Below, piece by piece: positions 53,414 through 64,000 of a stretch of DNA of 64,000 bases. Position 1 is the stretch's first letter. Every line of letters starts with the position of its first letter. The notes under the pieces were generated by a model. It made no database searches, was not told the origin of the DNA, and worked only from the letters and a program-made list of their open reading frames with translations. This stretch comes from Phyto melanocephala (lineage: Eukaryota > Arthropoda > Insecta > Diptera > Rhinophoridae). The stretch is taken from positions 58,384,968 to 58,448,967 of the forward strand of contig OW799234.1 of the NCBI GenBank assembly GCA_941918925.1, read 5' to 3'. Made by a program: the position numbers and the translations under genes.

Positions 53414-56400
53414 ATGTCAGAAATTGTTCTTGCAACCGATGACAAAATTCACTTTTATATAAAGTTCACTTTTATATATATATATATGTTTTGTTTTGCT
53501 CTATAAATCACCTTACATAAAGTTTAAATATTTGTCAGAAATCACACTTGTGGTCTTAACTATAAGAATAATGAGTACCAATGACATGCTTATGTTGTTT
53601 TATAGGGTATTTTGAAGAAGGTGTTTTTAGAGAATTTCAATATTTTTTAAAATCATGTATGTGATCTTCTTACAGAACATCCTATATCGAGATTAGACAA
53701 TTTTTGTTTTGATAATCGTAGAAGTGGTACGAAAGGCTTTTATAATAATAGGCTACCTGTGTCTAGTTTATCTGTATTTAAAATTAAATATTTTGTAAAA
53801 GTCCATAAATATTTAAGGAAATATATCAAAAAGATATGACCTGCTTTCTATACAATAATAATGAAAATCCTAAAAATGAAGCATGCTTTTAGGCTTGTGT
53901 TAATCCGGTGTTATGTTTTACAAATTTTAAAAGCAAAATATCCTCAAATTTTATATAAAAGTTTTTATTGTAAACATTGCTCTGGCACTGCTCTATGTAA
54001 AAGAATTGACATGCCCTTTACCAATAAATAAAAAAATAATATAAAATGACATTTGTTTTTAGTAGAAAAAAATGAGAGCGGTTTTCTTCTTTACTACTTT
54101 GAGTAAACAATTGTTTTCTATACTAGTTCTTCTGCTTTTCCTTTATACACCATCGGAATTTCAACTATCTTCCACTCTCTTTCTCTCTCATACCATAAAA
54201 ATGGCATTACCATTCATTTGTTTATATTCTTTCCTTGATTTTGACATTCCATCAGACTCGTAACTTTATCGCCGCCATCATCGGTTATGTAGAGATGTGT
54301 GCAGTATTATTGTTGAATTGTATGTAATTTTAAATACAAAAACAAACAAGAAAACATATATACATTAGAAAGTGTGCCACCAAGAGAAATGTCAAAATTT
54401 ATGGCTGCATTTTTTTTGTGTTTTTTTATAACATGAGTGCGTGTATGTTGGTGTGTGTGTGTGTGGCATATTATAGTGGAGAGATTTTTATCGGCTCACT
54501 TCCAACACACGTAAGTAAGTCAAACACTAAACACCAGCATTAGGATAACAATGGAAATCTTAAACCAAACTGAAAGAATGGCAGGTCAAATAATGTGGTT
54601 TTTGCAGCTTTTTATTCTACTCTACTAACAGTTTAAACGAATTTGACATAAAACTACCCACGATACTTAAAAAATAATTTATAGCCTACTTCAACAGATT
54701 TAGAGGCGACGGCTAAGGTAATGGTGATGTTTATGTGTGATTTTAGGGATGTGTAGCAAGAACCTAGTGTGGCTGCGCACTGATTGAGTGGAGATTTTTT
54801 ATTTTTTTTTTTATATTAAAATTTGGATAGAAAAATAAAATTATTATCACAAAAACATACACTAACACACTTATTAAGGTATTGTTTTTTTTTTTTTTGC
54901 TTAGAAACTATAACACTTTAAAAACCATTAATTTATGATATTGTGAAAATTTCATTTAAAAATAAAATTTCTCTAAGACTTTGTATTCGATTTAATAATT
55001 TCTTTAATGTTACACTTAAAATTTAGGCAATATTATTTTGTTTTTAATATCAATTTCCTTTCAATTTTTTATTTTATTTTATTTGTATTTTTCTTCTCTT
55101 TACACACCCTATACAATTTAAAACTGATTACACAAATCTTTGTTAAATTGTGTTTAAATGATGCTGTAAACTAAACGACTTTGACTCAATACTTTTTCTG
55201 CTAAATTCTTTTATAAATGCTTGAGAACTTTTTTATATTTTATTTGTTTGAAAACTTGTTTATTTTTTGATATATTTGATGTTTTCTTCTGTTTGTTTTT
55301 TTTTTTTTTGAAATTTATTAAACTAATTTTTTACTTGTTTTACGCGCCGTGACTTAACGTTCAACGAAAGGCTTTACAGAACATCTACCACACGTCTGAC
55401 AAGTTACCATAACCTTACATAGATGCTGGAGCGTAAAGTTATAATTTTTTGGTAACTGAATTATAAAAGCGAGCAGCGAAAGTAGAGTATAAAAAATCAA
55501 GCCGCTGAGGAGCTGCAGGGAGCAAATAAGCTAAAAATCAGAAAACAATAAAATGTTGTTTAAGAGTACACCAATGTAATACATATTCAGCAAAACAGGC
55601 CATTTTAAGGGAGGAACTTTCTGTTGTCTGAGGCCAAGAGTAATCTTGTATGCTAAGAGCTAGTGGACAATTTAAAATATTAACAAACAGCATCTCCTTT
55701 TGTATGCACGTGTCGCGCCCAAAATGTATACACAAAAATCCAACAAAAAAAGTATTAAGTTAAAACCAAAAAAAATATTATATAGAGTCTATACTATAGA
55801 TGTAGATTTTGCAGAGAGATTGAGATGGATTTGCAAAATAATTGAATGAGAAACAAAAATATAAATTAAATTAATAACTACGATGGCATAAATTCAATTT
55901 TTTTACAATTTTCAAACATTTTAAAATTTTTCATAGGAAAGATATTTAATTTCAAAAAAAAAAACTGAAATTAATTTATAATGTAACCATTTACTTAATC
56001 GGCGAAATATTCTTTTCTTAAATTTTGCTTAATTTGTTATAGTAGTTCCAAAACGATTCACTGTCAAAAGTATTGCTTAAAGCCAGACAACTGCGGACAA
56101 TTGTAACAATTCTTAGGTGAATCTGTTTTAAATTACATTGACCTCATTACCTTCCCGCCTGTCCAGTGTAGTAATTAAAAACAAACAAGAGACTACATCA
56201 TATCAGAACTATGTATGTGGGTCACTATATAACTTCAATCATTACTCATTTTAGTAAATCGTTTTATATATATATGCATTTGGTCATATTAAACAAAAAG
56301 TTATTTTGGCTAGTAATTAGTATTTGCCAAAGCGCCATACGTGCAAATGAGGTTGAAAATATGACCAAAAATTTGTAAATTTAATCCAGGAACACCGATT

Positions 56401-59400
56401 AGCTATTGATTTTAACCATTCCGAATTCCACAAGCCAGAACAATGAAAATAAAATAAAAATTTTAAGCCAAGATCTCGAATTATTTACTTAGAAGTTCTC
56501 ATTGATTAAGCTGTTGAAGAAAACGATATTCTTAGTTTGGGCAGGTTTTCTTTCTTAAAAAAAAGGTAAAATTTTTATCTCGGCATTTATGTAAACAAAA
56601 TTGTAGCATAGTGGGAATAGGATAATTCACACCGATATGGTCAAAGCCAATGCACTGACAGCTGGTGAGACATCTTGGTATATATTTTCGTGTGGTGGCA
56701 TCGTTAGCTTATTTTTCAATTAATTCAAAATATTTGTATGGACTTTAAAGGACAATATGAAGTACAACTATGCACTATGTCATACAGCTCACTTACACTA
56801 AGGTTTTTCAGAACATAATTTTTAACTTCAATAATTAATTTAATGACGGTACACAACGGACTAGCGAAATATTAAAAACATTAATAAGAATACAATTACA
56901 TTAAATATGCTCTAATATTAAAGATTGTGCTAATATTAAAATTATTTAAATTTTTTGTAAACTAAAGAAAACATTTAACCTAGTGCCATCAAATTTTTTT
57001 TCGATTATGTTCAAAATCTATCATATAAATCCAACATCATTGACATAAATTATTAGTCATTATCGACTCGGAAAACATGCGCCGTTAACTTTACAATTTT
57101 GGTAATTTAACAACAAACTCAGTTATAAGATCCGAAAAAATCTATCAATAGATTTAAAAAGTACACAAATACATTTTAAAACCAAATTATTGGTAAATTG
57201 ATACTCAGCGAACTCAACAGTTTTCCAAAATAAGTTGCAATAAAAATATAAAAAATCATATAGTTTACACTTATGTTTATATAATTAAGTCTCACAAATG
57301 ATGCCATTGTTGTTTCTTTTTAAAGCTTTGGAATGTTACACTACTTAGGCCAACGATCTTTGCTATTCTGCTTAGCAAATTAGGCTGGAATATGACAGAA
57401 CTACATATGAACTAAATATATGAAAAGTTTTTCAGTCGATATCTTAAAGACTTTTTTATCTGCAGCTGCCGTGGACTTTTCTTCATAATTACATTTTAAC
57501 AATAAAAAAATACTTTGTTTTTTGTGGAGTTGTTCTCTAAACAAATTCATTGTCCTTTTTTTATGTTGCATTAAGGGCATTCAGTATATATAATCTGTTT
57601 TACTTTTTCTCTTTCGGTAGCTTTATATGTAGAAAAACTTTTTTATAATTTTATTTATTTAATTTAATTAATGCTTCAACAAAATTATTTATCTCTAAGA
57701 TATTATGGATGGTAATAATTAACACATCTTTGTTTTTTAATAGCTTAACAGGCTGGTACAAAGTTCTAGGGTAATTTCAGTATTTTACTTTCCTAAAAGA
57801 TAAACACTTCTCCAAAATGTCTATTAATGGTTTAATATTTAGGCGCAAGTATATTTTTAACTCAAATATTTTGGACCCAACTTTTCATTAGGGATTTACC
57901 AAAACTCAACAATACAGCCACTGCCATTACAACCACTAGCTACATGAAAATCATTGACAGCTTTACTGGTCATATTAACACTAACATCACTTATATTTTG
58001 CGTCATTGGTGTTTTACCACCCACATCCCATCAAAATATTTTATTTAAAAAGTAGCAATACATAACCTGCTTTATATTTTGTTTCAAATTCTGCTTTACT
58101 TTTACATCGTCTCTCATTACTTTTATCGTTTTACAACATTATTTTCAAACATCATCATTATGATGTTTTGTGTAGACATCGTCATTATTATTTTTGTTAG
58201 CAACATTTTATACAACTAACTCTTCTTGTTGTTGTATGTTTTTCATGTGTTGGAACAATTGACACAGTGACACAAAATTCATCTTGTTTTTCTTTTTCTT
58301 CTTCTTCTACATCTAATGTGTCTGTTTGTTGGATGTTTTAGTGTTGGTTCGTTGGCTGAGTAATGTTAGCCTGCTGAATTATATTGCTTTCTGCATGCGT
58401 GTGACAGTGTGTGTGTGTTTGTGTGTCGGCATGTTTATTTAAGTCTCTGCCAGAGAACTAAGTAAACATACACACACCTTTTTAGCAGAAAATATTTGTA
58501 TTTATTGTTGCTGTTGTTTTTCTTTTTTGGTTGTTTTTTCTTATTTTTATTAACAACACTCATACGTCTGAGCCCGGTTTTTTCACGTTTCTTCTTCTTT
58601 TTTGTTTGTTTTACTTTTGTATACAGTAAATAAACACACTCATACAAACACCCGCACTCTTGGGAACAAATGAATTAAGCAAAAGAGAAAATTTGTCTAT
58701 ATTTTTGTATATGCTTATGTTCATATTGCGATTTAAGAGAAACATTGTGCTAATTCATCAATTTTGACATTTGTTATTATTGGTGTTTGTGTTGTTGTCA
58801 CATGTTTTTATGTCTAATTTATTATAGTATTAGAAACATGTTTGAAGTTTGAAGAACTTTTATAAAGAGATTTTTATAACAACTTTTTAATAAGGCGTAC
58901 AAATTAGCAATGAAATTTAAAGACATGTTCTTGATACATACAGTGTTTGCAAAAAAAATCAAAAGAGGCTATAAAAATTCATTAAAATCATAAAGATTCA
59001 AAAAGATTTTTTAAACACATAAAATGTGACAAAAAAAAAACTTGCTTAGAATGTAAATTTTATAGTCAGTCTGGTTAAAAACTGAAAATTTACAAAAAAT
59101 TATTAAATATAGGAAAAAATTTTAAATAAAAAAATTTTTATGCATTTTTTTAAAAAGAAAGCTTTCGTGAATTGAAAGTTATCGTCTACCTATTTGTTTC
59201 TCTTAAAAAAGACAATGTATTGCAACAATTTTTTTAACAAATTTGACATCTCTGTAGCCAAATGAAATTCATAATAGACACAGACAAATATATTCCTTTA
59301 AATTGTTAAATTAAATGGCCATTTGATTTGTTTTTAAATTTGACTTATATTTTGAATTAATTTAATCATTAATTTTTATAGAAAATAAATGTTTAAAAAA

Positions 59401-59584
59401 AAAAAATAATTGCTGTCATTTGAAAAAAATTAATAAAAAATTACTTAAATTAATTTGCAATTTTTTTATTAACCTTGTCTCCTTAATAAATAATAATAAT
59501 ATTAAATAATAGAAAAATGTGGCCCATCTGCAGGAGAAAGATCAAGTAAGTCATTTTTAGCTTTAGAAAAACTATAATTTTTTG
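53414..59584. other. TE-poor AT-rich sequence, no gene recognised
   Basis: 6 kb without an identifiable gene or repeat family. A frame near 53720-53840 (RRSGTKGFYNNRLPVSSLSV) faintly recalls a LINE RT tail. (GT)n lies near 54450-54465 and 58408-58425, and long T-runs occur at 54885 and 55300. A patch at 55340-55520 is GC-richer (TTACGCGCCGTGACTTAACG) with GAGTATAAAAAATCAAGCCG, which could be a TATA-like element, but no coding exon follows that I can identify. The stretch could be a large intron or intergenic regulatory DNA. Confidence 0.4.
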
Positions 59585-60355
59585 CGATCGACTTGTCAAT
59601 TTGAAAATTTTAAAATGCACCTTAACCCTAAAAAAAGCTCGTAATTTTCTTAAAAAATCAATAAGTTTAAAACCAAACTACATGTTATACCTTGAAACGG
59701 GCTTAGACTTCCTGTTCGTATCCACTCTGAGACTACACTTTTCATATATACACAAAGTTTTAAATATGGGTCGCACTCGATTACCACGTATTTTAGCAGA
59801 AACAATAATAGCCAAAAACGAATTCTGGGCAAAGGAATGGTCTTTATTCCATCGAATTCAAACCTCCCACTTTGCACTAACTGGAAAGCAATAATAAGTC
59901 TACTCATTGTAAAGGAACGTGAAGATAATTTACTACGAGCAACAAACTCACAGCACCACGACCTTTATTGTCGACTAAATCACACCGTATCACCTCTTCT
60001 TGCAAAAAACTACTCATATCGTACCACTAGCTTAATAGTCAGAGCGAGAGGAGGTTTGCTTAATATAAACGCAAGGTCCTTCACAAACAACTCTGCGTCC
60101 GTGTGCACAATATACAATCATGGGGTAGAGGAAAATACTTTACACTTTTTAGGAGTCTGCCAAATATATAACGGATTTAGACTTAAATTTTTTGGAAAAT
60201 CTCAACTTGAGCTATCAGAAGTAATAGACATTTTAAATGATTCCAACTTCTACAACTTGTATAAATACTTGGAAACTTGTTCATATTATAGAAAATTAAT
60301 TATCAATGAATTTAACCTTCACTCGGAGACCATTACGTCCATTGTGACGCCTTAA
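59585..60355 (+). pseudogene. non-LTR retrotransposon C-terminal relic with zinc-finger-like motif
   Basis: Two overlapping frames form one decayed polyprotein end. The first (59601-59894) reads KPNYMLYLETGLDFLF, then VLNMGRTRLPRILAETII and KNEFWAKEW. The second (59837-60355) continues with CTNWKAIISLLIVKERED, SQHHDLYCRLNHTVSPLLAK, LIVRARGGLLNINARS and then the CCHC-like SVCTIYNHGVEENTLHFLGV followed by C. Such a block ends the polyprotein of several insect LINEs; the second cysteine of the usual CxxC is Y here. A frame change lies near 59840-59870. The final residues KLIINEFNLHSE are followed by the stop at 60353-60355. No RT core is present. The LINE clade is not determined. Confidence 0.7.
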
Positions 60356-60427
60356 TAGAGAAAAGAATAGAATAAGAATAGAAATATTTGGGATATAAGA
60401 GAAAGAGAAGCAGACAATTCCAGAGTC

Positions 60428-60500
60428 TCCGGCGGGAATTGAACCCGCAACCCCCAAACAACTGACTTGTCCTTTACTGACTAGTCCACAGGGGCACTCT
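60428..60500 (-). ncRNA. tRNA-like segment (tRNA-derived SINE head or tRNA pseudogene)
   Basis: On the minus strand the sequence GCGGGTTCAATTCCCGC forms a perfect 5-bp stem with a 7-base loop, exactly a T arm, and contains the B-box GGTTCAATTCC. Upstream, TGTGGACTAGTCAGTAAAGG resembles an A-box at a tRNA-like distance. The acceptor arms (GCCCCTG and CGGAGAC) pair at only five of seven positions and the D and anticodon arms do not fold cleanly. So it is not a functional tRNA. The region toward 60356 could be a SINE body. Confidence 0.6.
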
Positions 60501-60515
60501 AAGCAATTCATAAAT

Positions 60516-61125
60516 AGCAAACCATTACGATTCGGCTATAAAGTTTGGGGAAAAAATCCCCATTCCATTATTGAGTATCAGGCCAAGTTTGTAAGATATG
60601 CCGCTCCTTTAGTCAGTATGATCGATGATTTTCCTGATGCATTAATATCGTTGCCATTTTCATTTTATTTTGATAATCTGTTTACCAGTTACCCTTTGCT
60701 GTCTTACCTAAAATCATGCGGCCAATATCGTATCGCATACACAGGAAAAAAGCGGTTGTCTGGTGGTATTTTGTGGTATTTTTACCTGACTGATAGATGC
60801 TTGTGTTCAAAAGTCTTGGCAGCTTTATTGAAAAGTGTAACCGACAATAACGCAATTAGAATTTTGACGACAAGTGGCTGTATACTACTGCAAACATTAT
60901 GGTACAAAAGCCAAATCATTTGGTCCGATGCCCTCCCATAGGCATGCACAACAGCCGGGTCGAGTTGAACATACTCTTCAATACGATCAGACTAGGCGTT
61001 TCGTAGTACCACCTAATCGTAGGCATCGTGCAGGTGAACTGTTATTTTCAATAAAATATAAGACAAAAAAAGTTCTGGGTAATACCAGGTTAATGTTCCA
61101 TATACCATACAGGATAAAAAGAAGT
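60516..61125 (+). pseudogene. piggyBac-like transposase relic
   Basis: A broken cut-and-paste transposase of the piggyBac type. The first frame reads SKPLRFGYKVWGKNPHSIIE (family KPxRxGxKxW), then LPFSFYFDNLFTSYPLLSYL, matching the family hallmark YFDNFFTSxxLLxxL that carries one of the catalytic aspartates. KKRLSGGILWYFY may follow the TGTxRxNR block. After SVTDNNAIRI the frame changes and HYGTKAKSF resumes, compatible with the (V)ASxxxGTKP segment. The N-terminal half and C-terminal cysteine-rich domain are missing. The FDN-FTS block is the firm evidence. Confidence 0.68.
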
Positions 61126-62679
61126 TAAATTTGGCAAGAACATGATTTCTAAAGTTCTAAAGCAACTAAACCCCTAGCCTGCCTATGAGCCAGGCCTTAC
61201 CTTTGCAGTTGCAAAAGTTTTTTTCAACATATTTAACATTAACTTAAGGACTTTAAATTTTAGGTACTTTCGTTGACTATAAATACCTAAAAACAAAATC
61301 CTTGAAAAGATATTGAAGAAATCTTTTTCGAATATTTTACTGCACATATCATACACATGTAGTCTGGCTAGACCCATAAATATTTATTATTAAAAATGTA
61401 TTATTAAATTCTTCTGGCTATTTTTTATTATTTTTGTTGAAGCATCTGTTCTTATTTAAATTGTCAAATAAATTGGCTCTCGACATTACTGAATGAATAA
61501 ATTTTTTATACCCAAAAAAAATTAGTACGCGTTCAGCTAAGTAAACGTTTTTAGGAAGATTGCTAAATAAAAGTTTCATTTTTTCAATTACTTTATAAGA
61601 TAGATAATCTTATTTTATTTAGACTAATTAAAGTCACACCAGTAGTGATCAGTAGAAACGGTGCTGATACTCTGAAAAAGATTTTTTTTTTAAATTCTTA
61701 TATTCAAAACTGAGCTGGGCTACCTTAACTCACGCATTATGAATATTGAAGACGAAGCATTAAGAATGACATGAAAATTAGTTGAAAGATACGATCTCTT
61801 AACCTAACCTAACTTAACCTTATCACAATGGGACTCTCGGAGGACTTAAGTGAGCTATGCCTTCAGGCGGCTGCCGGATCTAACCTACGATCTTTTTAAA
61901 AAAAGGGCTGTTGTGGTTATAGTAAGAAAAAAATTCAGTGCTAAAAATAAATCCCAATATTTCAGGACTTGAGTTGAATTGTTTGAAGTCAAAAATAACA
62001 ATGGCCTTCAAATTTTCAAAGAACGAAAAATTTTAAGTGGAAATGATGTAAGCACATGGAAGTAATATACATATAGTGTGAACAATATTTAAAAAAATAT
62101 TTTATAAAAAAAACTTAATGCTTCATCATGGAAAACGAGACGTCTGTTTGATTAGACTTCTTGCAGCTTTCAAAACAAGTATTCCTTATTTCAGACCCAA
62201 AAATACAACTGATAATTTAAAGAGAAAATTAATGGTTTGGGAACCTGAGCATGGGATTTATGACGACAGATACAAAAATTTCGGAAATATATATTAAAGA
62301 GTTATTTTGGCGCGACTCAGTAAATGTTCATTGTAGCGAAACAGCCTTAAAGTGACGCCCGAGAGTCAATAAAACTGTCTACAAGTCCGGTACATTGAAA
62401 AATACTGTTCTTTAATCATATGGAGATGTAAAAGCAACAAAAACTTTTGCGAAGGATACCAAATATTTTGCGACAAATGTTTTTTGAGCAGCTCAAAAGG
62501 TTTCTTATGTTATTGTGAAAATGTTTATATAAGTGGTATTAGGGAATCGAGCAACAATTTAAAAAAAGTTTTATTTTATTATATTTGATTATTCGTGCAA
62601 ATTTATATTTATACAGATTTTGGAAAAATTAATACAATTAACCAATATTTTATTTTCTTTAATATTTTGCTACTACCCA
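61126..62679. other. no gene seen; CCTAA-type motif at 61799-61821
   Basis: AT-rich sequence. TTAACCTAACCTAACTTAACC at about 61799 is followed by GGACTCTCGGAGGACTTAAG and TTCAGGCGGCTGCCGG, a GC-richer patch that may be a repeat end of unknown family. No coding region recognised. Confidence 0.35.
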
Positions 62680-62841
62680 ACTGCAGTGTCTGTGAAAGGA
62701 ACTCGTTACAAAAACACTCGTTACAAACTCAAACAAAACCAAAAACACGTTATAAAACACGATTGGCTCCACCTTGACAGCATGAATCTAAACGATATGT
62801 GGTTTCAACAACAATTCGCTATCTTTCACACCACGCACTAA
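62680..62841 (+). pseudogene. Tc1/mariner-type transposase scrap
   Basis: The frame reads YYPTAVSVKGTRYKNTRYKL then LDSMNLNDMWFQQQFAIFHT, ending in THstop. The DDE_3 family has AVTVNGxRYxxM about 20-30 residues before LDDMDLDDMWFQQDGATCHTA, so this covers the segment before the second catalytic D. The DGATC positions are altered (QFAIF), removing the catalytic residue. Nothing further downstream is readable. Confidence 0.6.
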
Positions 62842-63389
62842 ATATTTAATCAAAAACATTTATTGGTGATATGCAGCCACATTTCAGAGAAAAGTCATGA
62901 ATACTGGACCGATATTTTATATCCTAGTTAATAGGAATATGTCTTCTTTACAATGAAGTTAATTGAAAATATCTCAAAAAGTAGGTACTTTCTTAATTAT
63001 ACAGTGTGAATAGGTTCTATAATGGACTGGCAAAATATAATTTTTTAGTTTATCAGAATAAAATAATAAACAAATATAATATTTCTAAAAATGTTTGCGC
63101 TAACTCTAGAATTATGATAAGTAGATCAAAATACATTAGAAACAAACAATCACCCCAATTCGTAATATTCCCAGGGAATTCATTTTTCCCGCGAATAAAA
63201 TTCCCCTATTCTGAACAGTCGGGGAAGGGAATAACAAGGGGGAGAGAATTTAACATTTTCGAAGTCAGCTGTTTGTTTTTGCTGTTTTGTTTTAACAAAA
63301 TGTTTGCTAATAATTTTTAGCGTAAAAAGTGAATATTCGTAAATAATAAAAAAAAAATTGTTAAAAGTACAACAAAAGTGTTTAGTGTA
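62842..63389. other. no gene seen; CCC-rich palindromic patch at 63150-63240
   Basis: A patch CCCAGGGAATTCATTTTTCC, GCGAATAAAATTCCCC, CGGGGAAGGGAATAACAAGG contains short inverted GGGAA/TTCCC motifs. It lies just upstream of the Harbinger relic and may be its 5' non-coding region, which is inference. Confidence 0.35.
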
Positions 63390-64000
63390 GCGTTGATAAT
63401 AATAATAGATGAAGCAGAAAACTCTGAAGCACAAGAATAAGCAAAGGGTAGAAAGGTAAATGCTAAGTGACGCCAGCATCCAATTTGAGTTGCCGCACAC
63501 TTTGTAAATTTTACTTTTTGAAGGTTAGAAAAATATTACAGAGTAAATAAGCCGGCGTTAAAATATCTGTTGGACGTGCTAAGGTATTCATCCCAAACGT
63601 AAGTCTTTTGCAATTTCCCCAATCGTGAAATTAAGTGCGACTTTCCGCTTATTTGCTAAAGGTTTGTACCAAACGGGTATTTGTAAAGATTACGGTGTGT
63701 CTGTGGCTCAGAATAGTGTTAGCAAAGTTCTGGCAGAAGTTATTAATATAAGGAAGATTTACGCCCATTGTAGATAACTTTCTGCAGAACTGAAGTGCGA
63801 AAACGGAAAGTTGCGTTAGCTCTTTATGTGAAGTATGGCACTCCAAACGTTATTGGATGTGTTGACGGAACTCAAAAAATTAAAGGTCTGTGATCATGAG
63901 CTGAGGATTCAGTACGTTGATGCCTCACATCCCGGAGCGTGCCACGATTCATTTATTTAGAATTCTGGTGAATTGCGTGCTCACCTTGAGCAAGAATACC
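63390..64000 (+). pseudogene. PIF/Harbinger transposase relic, running off the window
   Basis: A HARBI1-type nuclease of PIF/Harbinger elements. Blocks in order: DASIQFELPHTL (63469, family DASNPFELPDxxF), then in the same frame KLSATFRLFAKGLYQTGICK and DYGVSVAQNSVSKVLAEVIN (63625-63760). After a frame change comes EVRKRKVALALYVKYGTPNV, then IGCVDGTQKIK, with the first catalytic D of the family's C(I/V)DGTHI. The sequence then jumps to VCDHELRIQYVDASHPGACH and DSFI, where D of HDS is the second catalytic residue; about the HAYYNRKGxxSxNVQ segment usual between them is deleted. A stop replaces the W expected after DSFI. The continuation ELRAHLEQEY reaches the window edge. It is non-functional; the C-terminal glutamate region lies outside. 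Confidence 0.88.

Noticed and set aside
55480..55500. TATA-like GAGTATAAAAAATC as a promoter
   Set aside because: No initiator or coding exon follows; such strings are expected by chance in AT-rich DNA.
1..64000. Operons, riboswitches, phage or bacterial defence systems
   Set aside because: Composition and repeat content are those of an insect nuclear genome; no prokaryotic gene was seen.

Overview
The window looks like nuclear DNA from a higher dipteran fly, probably a calyptrate (blowfly or house-fly group). The reasons are a very AT-rich composition, no host gene that I can recognise over 64 kb, and many copies of a repeat that resembles the Drosophila DINE-1/INE-1 (Helentron-associated) family: GCCACGCCCAC motifs, ACCCCATAAAGTATATAT, GATCTAGCTATGTCCGTC, and a terminal hairpin followed by CTCTTACTTGTTTT. 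The organism is an inference from repeat content. No prokaryotic gene, operon, CRISPR array or viral gene is present. What can be read is almost entirely transposable-element archaeology.

Layout. 1-5.8 kb: mostly featureless AT-rich DNA with a Tc1/mariner-type transposase 3' relic (3.1 kb) and a 253-bp TA-flanked MITE (4.4 kb). 5.8-11.5 kb: a DINE-1-like copy, a 1.1-kb inverted-repeat element and a compound dispersed repeat. 11.5-16.8 kb: 75-bp tandem duplications at two places, a terminal-inverted-repeat element enclosing a copia relic, a transposase relic, a (TACA)n microsatellite and a second copy of the 4.4-kb MITE. 17-21.4 kb: a dense nest of hAT-like MITEs with readable 8-bp target duplications. 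23.5-26.2 kb: a 5'-truncated non-LTR retrotransposon with a 566-codon reverse transcriptase frame, inserted inside a transposase pseudogene with a 13-bp target duplication. A Harbinger-like MITE follows. 26.3-28 kb and 30.7-45 kb: DINE-1-like copies, four of which carry the same internally deleted Tc1/mariner MITE at the same base, plus further inverted-repeat elements and a 123-bp tandem array. 46-53.5 kb: reverse transcriptase and transposase relics. 53.5-59.5 kb: TE-poor sequence without recognisable genes, possibly intron or intergenic regulatory DNA. 59.5-64 kb: a LINE 3' relic, a tRNA-like (SINE) segment, a piggyBac relic, a transposase scrap and, at the right edge, a broken PIF/Harbinger transposase.

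The elements do not form a pathway. They form a stratigraphy: target-site duplications and empty/filled comparisons let the order of several insertions be reconstructed. The strongest observation is that two unrelated repeat families (the DINE-1-like family and a hAT-like family) each amplified as composites already carrying a smaller MITE at a fixed internal site. I found no previously undescribed functional gene system.
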